64,000 bases of DNA. Source: Streptosporangium sp. NBC_01495. GTDB lineage: Bacteria > Actinomycetota > Actinomycetes > Streptosporangiales > Streptosporangiaceae. The notes beneath the pieces are model-generated. The model was not told the DNA's origin, searched no databases, and was given only the letters and a program-made list of their open reading frames with translations. Shown here in pieces: positions 45,024 through 54,005 of this stretch (its first letter is position 1; each line of letters opens with the position of its first letter). Both the position numbers and the translations under genes were made by a program. The stretch lies in NCBI RefSeq assembly GCF_036250735.1, contig NZ_CP109430.1:620001-684000 (forward strand). The letters run 5' to 3'.

Positions 45024-46391
45024 TCACACGCCCAGCCGGCACTCGTTGGGCAGGTCGCCGGTCGAGGGCCTGGGCAGGGTCGCGCTCGGCGGCGGGCTCT
45101 GCCTGCGCTCCACCCAGCCCTCCAGGGTCTCGAACGCGCTGCGGAAGCACGGCAGCAACGGGCGAAGTTTGTCGGGGTAGGAGGCGTAGAGGCTGTCCAC
45201 GTGGGTGCCGTCGGTGATCCGGTAGTAGCGGAACGGCCGGTGCTCGCCGACCATGTCCGCGTAGACGTCGCCGGAGCGGGAGATCGGCAGCAGCGTGTCC
45301 AGGGTGCCGTGGATCGTGATCAGCGGCTTGCCGATCCGGCCGGTGAGCCCGATCTTCTTCACCGCCGCGTACGGCTCGCGCGCGTCGTAGTCGTAGTCGG
45401 CGTCGCAGGCCGGGGTGCCCGAGGAGCAGAAGGGGGTGCCCGCCTCGGTGTCGCCGTCGAAGGAGGGGTCGAGTTCCTCACGGTAGAGGCGCTGGGTCAG
45501 GTCCCAGTAGTACTGGTAGTGGAACGGCCACAGGAACTCCGAGCCGCGGGCGAATCCCGCGTCGTACATCGCCTGGGTGTCACCCGCCGGGTAGGCCCGC
45601 AGCGCCGGGGGCAGGTAGTTGACCAGGTTGTCGCCCTTGACCCGCCAGAGCGTGCCCTCCCAGTCGATCCCGCCGTCGTAGAGCCAGGCCCGGTTCTCCA
45701 GCTGCCAGCGGACCAGGTACCCGCCGTTGGAGATGCCCGCGGCGTAGGTCCGCTTGGGAAGCCTGCCGTAGCGCTGGGCGACGACGGCCTTGGCCGCGAT
45801 CGCGACCTGCGTGACCCGGTCGTTCCACTCGGCGACCGCGTCACCGGGCTTGCGGCCGTCCTTGTAGAAGGTGACGCCGACGTTGCCCTTGTCCGTCACC
45901 GCGTAGGCGTAGCCCTTGGCCAGCGCCCAGTCGGAGATGGTGAAGTCGTTGGCGTACTGCTCCCGGTTGCCCGGGGTGCCGGTGACGACCAGCCCGCCGT
46001 TCCAGTTGTCGGGCAGCCGCAGGACGAACTGCGAGTCGTGGTTCCAGCCGTGCGTCGTGTTGGAGGTCGAGGTGTCGGGGAAGTAGCCGTCGACCTGGAT
46101 GCCTGGCACGTCCTTCGGGTTGACCGCCCCCGCGGGGTGCAGGCCCGCCCAGTCGGCCGGGTCGGTGTGCCCGGAGACGGTCGTGCCCGCCGTCGTGAGG
46201 TCGTCCAGACAGGCTTTCACCTGGCGCTCGGCCCCCGGCACCGCCACCCGGTCCAGCCGGGCGCAGTGCGCCGGCGCGGTCCCCGCGCTCGCCGCGGGCG
46301 CCCCGGCCAGGACCACCAGGGCGGCGAGACCGACGGCGGCGAACCCCGCGGCCGAACCGCGACGCGAAGCGTCGCCATCAATACTGCGCAT
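45024..46391 (-). CDS. Secreted alpha/beta hydrolase (tannase or 3-hydroxybutyrate-oligomer hydrolase type)
   Basis: A 455-residue exported protein with a signal peptide (residues 1-36, VVLAGAPAASA). The nucleophile motif AGISNGGYLVRWQ lies near residue 215, and the acid-His end near ITDGTHVDSLYASYP. Cys pairs (CARL/ACLDDL and CSSGTPACDAD) suggest extracellular disulfides. The family is of the tannase/feruloyl-esterase or PHB-oligomer hydrolase type; which one cannot be settled. The latter fits the 3-hydroxybutyrate-dehydrogenase-like gene in the same cluster. ATG 46391 has GGAG 6 bases upstream. Confidence 0.78.
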   Translation of the reverse strand: MRSIDGDASRRGSAAGFAAVGLAALVVLAGAPAASAGTAPAHCARLDRVAVPGAERQVKACLDDLTTAGTTVSGHTDPADWAGLHPAGAVNPKDVPGIQVDGYFPDTSTSNTTHGWNHDSQFVLRLPDNWNGGLVVTGTPGNREQYANDFTISDWALAKGYAYAVTDKGNVGVTFYKDGRKPGDAVAEWNDRVTQVAIAAKAVVAQRYGRLPKRTYAAGISNGGYLVRWQLENRAWLYDGGIDWEGTLWRVKGDNLVNYLPPALRAYPAGDTQAMYDAGFARGSEFLWPFHYQYYWDLTQRLYREELDPSFDGDTEAGTPFCSSGTPACDADYDYDAREPYAAVKKIGLTGRIGKPLITIHGTLDTLLPISRSGDVYADMVGEHRPFRYYRITDGTHVDSLYASYPDKLRPLLPCFRSAFETLEGWVERRQSPPPSATLPRPSTGDLPNECRLGV

Positions 46392-46393
46392 CT

Positions 46394-47419
46394 TCAGCTC
46401 CGCTTCAGGTGGTCGGAGAGGGCGGTGCGGAACTCGGCGGGCCGCTCGATGTGCGGGCTGTGCCCGCAGTCCAGGACGACCTCGGTGTACGGGCCGTACC
46501 GCTCCAGGACGGCGCGGGTCTGGGTGACCATCGGCTGCGCCGGGGTGCCCGGCGAGCCGGGGACGACCCCCAAAGCGCCCAGGTGGGCCAGGTCGAACAG
46601 CGAGGTGTCGGAGACGATCACGTCGGCCTCGCCCCTGATCCACAGGACCGGCGGCTTCGGGTCGATCGCGTGCAGGTCGTCGAGCCGGAAGTGCGTCGGG
46701 GCGAACGAGTTGAGCACGCCCCGCGTACCGGGACGGACCCCCGGCCACTCCTCCGACGTCGCCGCGTCACCCGGGTAGTGGTCCTCGCCGACTCTCGTGG
46801 ACAGCATCGACGCGACCAGGGCGTCCTCGTCCTCGATCACCGTGCCGGGCTTCACGTACGTGGTCCGCATCACGTTTCTCGGCGAGAGCGGGGAGTCGTC
46901 GGAGGTGTCCCCGGCCGCGAGCAGCTTCACGAAGTCGGGGTTGGCGCCCCCCGCCCCGCCGCCCGTGCCGTCGGGGTGGTTCAGCACGCCGTCGGCGCCG
47001 TGCGTGCCGCCGAAGCCGTACGGGGAGATCGGGTTGACCAGGGTCACGCTCCGCACGGCGGACGGCCGGTCGCGCAGCGCCTGCAGCACGACCCCGCCGC
47101 CCATGCTCCAGCCGACCAGGTGCACGCCGTCCAGCCCGAGGGCGTCGAGGAGGGCGAGCACGTCGTCGGAGTAGTCCCGCAGGCCGCGGGTGGCGTCGAC
47201 CGGGGCGGGCTCGGTGTCGCCGAAACCCCGCAGGTCCACGGCGAGCGGCCGGTGGCCCGCCTCCGCCAGGGCGAGCAGCGTGTCCCGCCAGAAGGCGGAG
47301 CTCGACACGTTCCCGTGGACGAACAGCACCGCCTCGCCGCTCTCCGTGTCGTTCCCCGCGACCGACAGGACGTTCTGGGTGATCCGGCCGGTGGGCACCG
47401 GCCGGTTCTCGATGCGCAT
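46394..47419 (-). CDS. Alpha/beta-fold hydrolase
   Basis: A 341-residue cytosolic hydrolase. The oxyanion region is VLFVHGNVSSSAFW near residue 30, the nucleophile GWSMGGGVVLQ near residue 105, and the acid/His segment VVLDCGHSPHIERP near residue 315. A lid region of about 90 residues lies between residues 130 and 240. The gene ends 2 bp upstream of the secreted hydrolase start, so the two are co-transcribed. The substrate is probably an ester released by, or imported with, the exported hydrolase (inference). ATG 47419 has GGAG 9 bases upstream. Confidence 0.85.
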   Translation of the reverse strand: MRIENRPVPTGRITQNVLSVAGNDTESGEAVLFVHGNVSSSAFWRDTLLALAEAGHRPLAVDLRGFGDTEPAPVDATRGLRDYSDDVLALLDALGLDGVHLVGWSMGGGVVLQALRDRPSAVRSVTLVNPISPYGFGGTHGADGVLNHPDGTGGGAGGANPDFVKLLAAGDTSDDSPLSPRNVMRTTYVKPGTVIEDEDALVASMLSTRVGEDHYPGDAATSEEWPGVRPGTRGVLNSFAPTHFRLDDLHAIDPKPPVLWIRGEADVIVSDTSLFDLAHLGALGVVPGSPGTPAQPMVTQTRAVLERYGPYTEVVLDCGHSPHIERPAEFRTALSDHLKRS

Positions 47420-47439
47420 CAGATGTTTCTCCGTACCGT

Positions 47440-48768
47440 TCAGCGGGTGGTCGGGGCCTCGTCGCGGGTGCCGATGGTGACGAGGTCGCGTCCCCTGGTC
47501 TCGCGCGAGAGATACACGGTGATCAGGGTGAGCACGGCGGCTCCGGCCACGTACAGCATGATCGGGAACGACGACTTGTAGGTGTCCAGCAGGGCGACCG
47601 CGATCAGCGGGGCCAGGGCGCCCGCCACGATCGAGGCGAGCTGCGAGCCGATCGAGACACCCGAGTACCGCATCCTCGTGGCGAACAGCTCGGAGAAGAA
47701 CGCGGCCTGCGGGCCGTACATCGCGCCGTGCAGGATCAGCCCGACGGTCACCGCCAGGGTGACGGCGGCGAAGTTCTTGGTGTCGATCAGCGGGAAGAAC
47801 GCGAAGGACCACAGGCCCACCCCGGCGGCGCCGAGCAGGTAGACGGGGCGGCGGCCGAGCCGGTCGGAGAGCGCCCCCCACATCGGGATCGAGACGAAGT
47901 GGATGGCCGACCCGATCAGCACCGCGTTGAGCACGACGGGCTTCGCCAGCCCCGCCTGCGCCGTCGCGTAGACCAGCACGAACGCGGTGATCACGTAGTA
48001 GGAGACGTTCTCCGCGAAGCGGGCGCCGATCGCGATGAGGACGTCGCGCCAGTGGTACCTGAAGACCTCCACGATCGGCAGGGACGTCGAGGGCTTGGCG
48101 TTGGCGACCGCCTGCTGGAAGACCGGCGACTCGCTGATGGAGAGCCGGATCCACATGCCGACCAGCACCAGTACGCCGGACAGCAGGAACGGGATCCGCC
48201 AGCCCCAGCTCACGAACGCCTCCTCCGTCTGGACCGCGGCCAGCACGGCCAGCACGGCGGTGGCCAGCAGGTTGCCGCCGGGGGCGCCCGCCTGCGGCCA
48301 GGAGGCCCAGAAGCCGCGGCGCGCGGCGTCGCCGTGCTCGGAGACGATCAGCACCGCGCCGCCCCACTCGCCGCCGAGGGCGAAGCCCTGGACGAGCCGG
48401 AGCAGGGTCAGCAGCAGCGGTGCCGCCATCCCGATCGCCGCGTGGGTCGGCAGGCAGCCGATCAGGAAGGTAGCCCCGCCCATCAGCAGCAGACTGACCA
48501 CCAGCAGCTTCTTGCGGCCGATCCGGTCGCCGAAGTGCCCGAAGACCAGCGCGCCCAGCGGGCGGGCCACGAAGCCCACCGCGTAGGTCAGGAACGCCAG
48601 CAGGGTGCCCGTCAGCGGCTCCGACTCGGGGAAGAACAGCTGCGGGAAGACCAGTGCGGCGGCGGAACCGTACAGGAAGAAGTCATACCACTCGATCGTG
48701 GTGCCGATCAGACTGGCACCGACGATCTTTCCGATGGGGGTACGGGTTTTCTCTGCCATCTCACTCAC
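47440..48768 (-). CDS. MFS transporter, MHS (metabolite:H+ symporter) type
   Basis: A 442-residue transporter with 12 hydrophobic helices. MHS signatures are GTTIEWYDFFLYGSAAALVFPQLFFP at the N-terminus, GHFGDRIGRKKLL between helices 2 and 3, and GEWGGAVLIVSEHG near residue 140. MHS proteins import organic acids with protons (shikimate, 2-oxoglutarate, proline betaine). In this cluster it could import hydroxy acids. GTG 48768 is given; ATG 48759 has a better purine-rich GGTGAGTGAG in front and may be the true start. It lies 20 bp from the hydrolase gene. Confidence 0.9.
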   Translation of the reverse strand: MSEMAEKTRTPIGKIVGASLIGTTIEWYDFFLYGSAAALVFPQLFFPESEPLTGTLLAFLTYAVGFVARPLGALVFGHFGDRIGRKKLLVVSLLLMGGATFLIGCLPTHAAIGMAAPLLLTLLRLVQGFALGGEWGGAVLIVSEHGDAARRGFWASWPQAGAPGGNLLATAVLAVLAAVQTEEAFVSWGWRIPFLLSGVLVLVGMWIRLSISESPVFQQAVANAKPSTSLPIVEVFRYHWRDVLIAIGARFAENVSYYVITAFVLVYATAQAGLAKPVVLNAVLIGSAIHFVSIPMWGALSDRLGRRPVYLLGAAGVGLWSFAFFPLIDTKNFAAVTLAVTVGLILHGAMYGPQAAFFSELFATRMRYSGVSIGSQLASIVAGALAPLIAVALLDTYKSSFPIMLYVAGAAVLTLITVYLSRETRGRDLVTIGTRDEAPTTR

Positions 48769-48910
48769 CAGGGGGAGTCGCTGTTGGGGGGATTTCGGCT
48801 ACCGTACGTAGTGACCGGCGTCACTCCTATGGGTACGACCGCCATAGCCGACAGGCGCCCTATGTGGACGCGTGAGGCCGCTCCTCACGAGGCCGATCGG
48901 CGCGGCGGGG

Positions 48911-50938
48911 TCAGCCGCTGAGGCGGTGCAGGCGCAGGGCGAGCTGGATCTCCAGGGCCCGGTCGGGGGCCTGCCAGTCGTCGCCGAGGAGCTGGCCGAT
49001 CCGGTCCAGGCGCTGGGTGACCGTGTTGACGTGGATGTGCAGGGCCTCGCTCGTCCGCGACAGCGAGCCGCCCATGCCGAAGTACGCGGTGAGCGTCTGC
49101 ACCAGCGCGGTGCCCCTGCGGGCGTCGTAGTCGATCACCGGGCCGAGCGCCGAGGCGAGGAACGCCCCGATGTCGCGTCCCTCGCCGACCAGCAGCCCGA
49201 CGAAGCCCAGCTCCCTGGCGCCGGCGCCCTCACCGGCCCTCCCCAGGGCCACCAGGGCGTCGGCGCAGCGCTGTGCCTCCCGGTGCGCGGCGGCCACCTC
49301 CGCGGTGCCGCGTACGGGCCCTCCGGCGCCCGCCGTGGCCGGGTGGCCGAGCGAGGCGCTCAGCTCCGCCGCCACCCGCTTGGCCAGGGGGCCCGGCCGG
49401 TCCCCGGGGAGCAGCAGGACCACCTCGTCGCCGCGCTGCGCGGCGAGCCCGCGGTGCAACGTCGCCTGGGAGGACGCCCAGAACGCGGCCCGGTCCCGGC
49501 CGCCGCCGTGGCGGACCACGACCACCACGTGGTCGTGGTCCAGGTTCACCCCGACCCGCCGGGCGCGGTCGGCCAGGCCGTCGAGGGCGGGCCGCGAGAT
49601 CAGGTCGTCGAGCAGCTCGCCCCTGACCCGGCCCTCCGCCTCGGCCACCGTACGCCTGAACAGCAGCAGCAACGCGGTGACCAGCGCGGCCCGCTCCAGG
49701 ATGCGCTGGTCGGCGTCAGACACCTGGCCGCCGTTGCGCAGCACCAGCGTGCACAGCGGCTCCGCGCCCACGTCCACCGACGCGACCAGCAAGTCTCCCT
49801 GCCGTACGGTGCGCCCCAGCGCCCTCGACGACCGCGCGGCGTCCGCGATCACGTCCGCGGCCGTCCGCGTCCCTCGCCTGGCGCCCGGCTTCGAGCCCGA
49901 TCTTGGGCCTGCCCCCGGATCTCTTCCCGGGCCTCTTCCCGAGCCGGTCACCGGGCCGGTGACCGAACCTGTCCCCGCGCCGGTTCCCGAGGCCGTCCCG
50001 GATCCGGACGTCGCCTGGTCGAACGCGGCCTCCTCCAGCACGCGCGCGTCCCCGGCGATCGGACGTCCGGCGTCGTCGAGCACCGTGAGCGAGCCGCCGA
50101 GCACCTCCGTCACCACCGCGGCCACGTCCTCGACCCCGCCGCCGCGCAGCACCAGGCCGGTCATCCGGTCGTGCGCGAGCGCGGCGCGCTCCACGGCCTG
50201 GCTGTGCGCGTTCACCTGCCGGTTGGCCTCGCTGAGCTCCTCGAGCGCGTTCCTGGTCTCCTGTAGCAGCCGGGCGTTGTCGATCGCCACCGCCGCGTGC
50301 GCGGCCAGCGAGCCCAGCAGCACGACCTCGTCCTGGGTGAAGGGCCGCACGCTCCGGTTGGCCGCGAACAGCACCCCGATCACCCGCGCGCCCAGCTTGA
50401 GCGGTACGCCGAGGATGGCGACCAGCCCCTCCTCGAGCACCGCGTCGTCGATGTCGGTCTTGTGCCGGAAGCGCTCGTCGGCGAAATAGTCGGCGGTCGA
50501 GTACGGGGTGGCGGTCTGGGCCACCAGCCCGCCGAGCCCCGCGCCCATGGCCAGCCGCAGCGCGCGGAACTTCGCCGACACCGAGCCGTCGGTCACCCGC
50601 ATCCAGGTGTCGCCCCGCTCGGGGTCGTGCAGCGTCATGTAGGCGGCGTCGGTGCCGAGCAGCTGCCTGGCCCGGTGCACGATGGCCTCCAGGACGGCGT
50701 CCAGATCCCGGAGCCCGGCCAGGTCGCCGGCCGTGTCGAACAGCGCCGACAGCTCCGCCTCACGCTTCGCCCTGCGCCGCAGCAACGCCCGCACCTTCAA
50801 CGCGGCGAGCTTGGCCTCCTCCAGCTCCGCCAGCGTCTCCGCGTCGGTCCCACCGCTCCTCGCCGCGAGAACGGGCCCCTCGAACTCGACCGCCGAAGCC
50901 TCCCTGGCCAGCAGTTCGAGAAAGACCCGTGCGCTCAT
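48911..50938 (-). CDS. GAF-PucR/CdaR-type transcriptional regulator
   Basis: A 675-residue regulator. Residues 60-220 form a GAF domain (VLEAIVHRARQLLGTDAAYMTLHDPERG... and LGVPLKLGARVIGVLFAANR). A Gly/Ser/Thr/Arg-rich linker of about 50 residues follows near 310. The C-terminus is a PucR-like helix-turn-helix: LVQTLTAYFGMGGSLSRTSEALHIHVNTVTQRLDRIGQLLG. It is read in the same direction as the transporter and lies 142 bp upstream of it. It probably activates this cluster in response to a metabolite (inference). ATG 50938 has GGAG 10 bases upstream. Confidence 0.9.
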   Translation of the reverse strand: MSARVFLELLAREASAVEFEGPVLAARSGGTDAETLAELEEAKLAALKVRALLRRRAKREAELSALFDTAGDLAGLRDLDAVLEAIVHRARQLLGTDAAYMTLHDPERGDTWMRVTDGSVSAKFRALRLAMGAGLGGLVAQTATPYSTADYFADERFRHKTDIDDAVLEEGLVAILGVPLKLGARVIGVLFAANRSVRPFTQDEVVLLGSLAAHAAVAIDNARLLQETRNALEELSEANRQVNAHSQAVERAALAHDRMTGLVLRGGGVEDVAAVVTEVLGGSLTVLDDAGRPIAGDARVLEEAAFDQATSGSGTASGTGAGTGSVTGPVTGSGRGPGRDPGAGPRSGSKPGARRGTRTAADVIADAARSSRALGRTVRQGDLLVASVDVGAEPLCTLVLRNGGQVSDADQRILERAALVTALLLLFRRTVAEAEGRVRGELLDDLISRPALDGLADRARRVGVNLDHDHVVVVVRHGGGRDRAAFWASSQATLHRGLAAQRGDEVVLLLPGDRPGPLAKRVAAELSASLGHPATAGAGGPVRGTAEVAAAHREAQRCADALVALGRAGEGAGARELGFVGLLVGEGRDIGAFLASALGPVIDYDARRGTALVQTLTAYFGMGGSLSRTSEALHIHVNTVTQRLDRIGQLLGDDWQAPDRALEIQLALRLHRLSG

Positions 50939-51070
50939 ACCAACCATTCTCCGTTCATGGCGACGCTGCGCGTCGCGGTGAGGCCGCTCAAACCCGGCTC
51001 CTTCCCTCCTCAGTCCAGTCCCCGGCGCGACCTCACGGGTTCATGGCGACGCCACGTGTCCCCACCGGGT

Positions 51071-51817
51071 TCAGCGGGCGGTCCAGCCGCCGTCTATGGG
51101 GAGGGAGGTGCCGGTGATGAAGGAGCCGTGCGGGCCGCAGAGGTAGGCGACGAGTTCGGCGACCTCCTCGGGCTCGATCAGCCGTTTGACGGCGGCGGGG
51201 GCGAGCATGATCTGCTCGACCACCTCGTCCCTGCCGATGCCGTGAGTTCCGGCCTGGGCGCCGATCTGGTTCTCCACCAGGGGGGTGCGGACGTAGGCGG
51301 GGCTCACGCAGTTGGAGGTGACGCCGTGCGGGGCGCCCTCCAGGGCGATCGTCTTGGACAGCCCTTCGAGGGCGTGCTTGGCGGTGACGTACGCCGCCTT
51401 GTAGGGCGAGGCGCGGAGCCCGTGAACCGAGGAGATGTTGACGATCCGGCCCCAACCGCGTTCGTACATCCCCGGCAGGACCTCCCTGACCAGCAGGAAG
51501 GGCGCCTCGACCATCACTTTGAGGATCTTGGAGAACACCTCGGGGGGGAACTCCTCGATCGGGGCGACGTGCTGGAACCCGGCGTTGTTCACCACGATGT
51601 CCGTGCCGGGCGGGATCGCCCGTACGAAGTCGGGTTCCGACAGGTCCGCGACGACGGGTGTTCCCGAGATCTCCGCGGCGACCTTCGCCGCCGCCTCGGC
51701 GTCGATGTCGACCACCAGCACGTGTGCCCCGGCCGCGGCCAGCCGGTGCGCGCAGGCGCGCCCGATCCCGCTGCCCGCCCCGGTCACCACGGCTCGCCGA
51801 CCCGCTAGGTCAATCAT
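51071..51817 (-). CDS. 3-Hydroxybutyrate dehydrogenase-like short-chain dehydrogenase
   Basis: A 248-residue NAD-dependent SDR. Visible marks are the nucleotide loop GAGSGIG near residue 13, VNNAG near residue 80, the catalytic YVTAKH near residue 145, and CVSPAYVRTPLVENQI, the last typical of bacterial D-3-hydroxybutyrate dehydrogenases. The reaction oxidises 3-hydroxybutyrate to acetoacetate. It lies 132 bp upstream of the GAF/PucR regulator on the same strand. ATG 51817 has only a weak GGCAGC upstream. Confidence 0.85.
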   Translation of the reverse strand: MIDLAGRRAVVTGAGSGIGRACAHRLAAAGAHVLVVDIDAEAAAKVAAEISGTPVVADLSEPDFVRAIPPGTDIVVNNAGFQHVAPIEEFPPEVFSKILKVMVEAPFLLVREVLPGMYERGWGRIVNISSVHGLRASPYKAAYVTAKHALEGLSKTIALEGAPHGVTSNCVSPAYVRTPLVENQIGAQAGTHGIGRDEVVEQIMLAPAAVKRLIEPEEVAELVAYLCGPHGSFITGTSLPIDGGWTAR

Positions 51818-52037
51818 GCTGCCGAATCTAGGCAATGACCCGAATCCCGGCCCATGTCGCCCGCCCCCACACTCCGTTCCATGCTTATGTGGCGAGCCTC
51901 CGCTCCGGCGGGGCGCGGCCGTGCCTTCTCGCCCCTTCCCGGAAGCGCCTTCGCGCGTTCCGGCGTACGGACGCCCGCAGCCGGTCGTCACCGGGAGCGC
52001 GGCGACGGGGGCCGCGTTGCTCTCAGCCGCGTGGCTC

Positions 52038-52424
52038 TCAGATGGTGACCGGGTACATGAGCGTGAGCTCGTCGCCGGGGAGGCCGCGGATGCCCCAGTT
52101 GACCTTGGGGGACTCCATGATCACGATTTCCAGGTCCTCGGCGGGAAGGCCGAGCGCGTCCCCGGTCCTGGTGAACAGGGCACGGATCAGCGAGCGCTTG
52201 GCCTCGTCCGACCGGCCGCTGAAACAGGCGATCTCCACGATGAGATACCGCTCGCTCCGCTGCGGGCAGACCATGTCCTCGGCGTCCAGCAGCAGGAACC
52301 GGTGGAACCGCTTGTCCTCGGGAAGCCGCCAGACGTCCACCAGGCAGCCGTGAACGGTGTCGGAGATCTCCTGACGCCGGTCGGACCACACGTCCCTGCG
52401 GCCGTAGAACTTGATCTGGGTCAT
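52038..52424 (-). CDS. Tautomerase-family protein lacking the N-terminal proline
   Basis: A 128-residue protein of the 4-oxalocrotonate-tautomerase superfamily, second-type long form. The body has RRQEISDTVHGCLVDVWRLPEDKRFHRFLLLD and VEIACFSGRSDEAKRSLIRALFTRTGDALGLPAEDLEIVI. In catalytic members residue 2 is proline, the general base; here it is threonine (MTQIKFYG). The protein may therefore be a decarboxylase-less relative, a binding protein, or start differently. The start ATG 52424 has GGGG 4 bases upstream. It is isolated between the SDR and fumC. Confidence 0.8.
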   Translation of the reverse strand: MTQIKFYGRRDVWSDRRQEISDTVHGCLVDVWRLPEDKRFHRFLLLDAEDMVCPQRSERYLIVEIACFSGRSDEAKRSLIRALFTRTGDALGLPAEDLEIVIMESPKVNWGIRGLPGDELTLMYPVTI

Positions 52425-52548
52425 GCCCCGAGTCTCCCAGGCAACCGATCTATGACGCCGACCGGGGCGCCGGTCCACGAGCGGCGGCCGGGTCCGCCGA
52501 CCAGGTCACCGGTCCACGGGGCGGCCGGGGCGAGGTCCCCGGCCGGCG

Positions 52549-53940
52549 TTATGAGGGCGGCCGGGTCATGGACAGGACGTCGAGCAACTCGTCGAGCCGT
52601 TCCTCGGTGAGGGTTCCGTTGGCGACGTGGCCGCGCTCGATGACGACCTCGCGGATGGTCTTGCGCTCCGCCAGGGCCTGCTTCGCTATCTTCGCGGCCT
52701 CCTCGTACCCGATGTACGGGTTGAGCGGCGTGACGATCGACGGCGACGACTCCGCGTACTCGCGCATGCGGTCGGCGTTGGCGGTGATGCCGTGCACGCA
52801 CCGGTCGGCCAGCAGCCGGGAGGCGTTGGCGAGCAGCCGTACGGACTCCAGGATGTTGCGCGCGATGACCGGGAGCATCACGTTGAGCTCGAACGTGCCG
52901 GAGGCGCCCGAGAAGGCGATGGCCGCGTCGTTCCCGATGACCTGGGCGGCGACCATGGTCACCGCCTCGGGGACGACCGGATTGACCTTGCCCGGCATGA
53001 TCGACGACCCGGGCTGCAGGTCGGGCAGGTTGATCTCGCCCAGTCCCGCCCGGGGACCCGACCCCATCCAGCGCAGATCGTTGGCGATCTTGTTGAGCGA
53101 GATCGCGACCGTGCGGAGCTGCCCGGAGAGCTCGACGACGGCATCCCGGGCGCCCTGGGCCTCGAAGTGGTCGGGAGCCTCGGAGAACGGCAGTCCGGTG
53201 GCCTCGCGCAGCCTCTCGATGACCTTGGCCGCGAAGCCGGGAGGGGTGTTGACGCCGGTGCCGACCGCCGTACCGCCCAGGGGCAGCTGGGCGAGGCGCG
53301 GGAGCGTGCTCCGCACCCGCCCGATGGCGTTGTCGATCTGCGTGGCGTACCCGCCGAACTCCTGTCCCAGCGTGACCGGGGTGGCGTCCATCAGGTGGGT
53401 GCGCCCGGCCTTGACCACGCCGTCGAACTCCAGCGACTTGTCCCGCAGCGCGGTGGCCAGGTGCCGCAGCGAGGGGATCAGGTGGTACGAGACCTCGGTC
53501 GTGGCGGCGACGTGGATGGAGGTGGGGAACACGTCGTTGGACGACTGCGAGGCGTTCACGTGGTCGTTCGGGTGGACGGGGCGGCCGAGCCGCTCCTCGG
53601 CGAGGGTGGCGATCACCTCGTTGGCGTTCATGTTGGAGGAGGTGCCGGAGCCGGTCTGGAAGACGTCGACGGGGAACTCGCCGTCCCACTCGTTCTCCGC
53701 GACGTCGGTGGCGGCCTCGGCGATCGCCTCGGCCAGCTCCTTGTCGAGCACCCCCAGCTCCGCGTTGACCTCGGCGGCGAGTGCCTTGATCAGGCCGAGT
53801 GCCGCGATGTGCGGGACCTCCAGCCCGCGCCCGGAGACGGGGAAGTTCTCCACCGCCCGCTGGGTCTGCGCCCGCCACTTCGCCCCCGCGGGAACCCGTA
53901 CCTCGCCCATCGAGTCATGCTCGATCCGATACTCGCTCAT
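52549..53940 (-). CDS. fumC: Fumarate hydratase, class II
   Basis: A 463-residue oxygen-stable fumarase interconverting fumarate and malate. The signature [11 protein letters not shown] lies near residue 318. [14 protein letters not shown] near residue 97, [14 protein letters not shown] near residue 128 and the catalytic [16 protein letters not shown] segment near 180 are all present. Length is normal. Start ATG 53940 has only a weak GGG upstream. A class I fumarase lies 5 kb away, with kinases and a superoxide dismutase in between. Confidence 0.94.
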   Translation of the reverse strand: MSEYRIEHDSMGEVRVPAGAKWRAQTQRAVENFPVSGRGLEVPHIAALGLIKALAAEVNAELGVLDKELAEAIAEAATDVAENEWDGEFPVDVFQTGSGTSSNMNANEVIATLAEERLGRPVHPNDHVNASQSSNDVFPTSIHVAATTEVSYHLIPSLRHLATALRDKSLEFDGVVKAGRTHLMDATPVTLGQEFGGYATQIDNAIGRVRSTLPRLAQLPLGGTAVGTGVNTPPGFAAKVIERLREATGLPFSEAPDHFEAQGARDAVVELSGQLRTVAISLNKIANDLRWMGSGPRAGLGEINLPDLQPGSSIMPGKVNPVVPEAVTMVAAQVIGNDAAIAFSGASGTFELNVMLPVIARNILESVRLLANASRLLADRCVHGITANADRMREYAESSPSIVTPLNPYIGYEEAAKIAKQALAERKTIREVVIERGHVANGTLTEERLDELLDVLSMTRPPS

Positions 53941-54005
53941 GAACCCAGTCTGCGTCCTGAGGAGGGAATCAAACGGCGGGTACGGGTTCTCCTCGCGGGT
54001 CGTCC

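Noticed and set aside
46099-46527. Plus-strand frames opposite the hydrolase cluster
   Set aside because: They are antisense shadows with no ribosome-binding sites.
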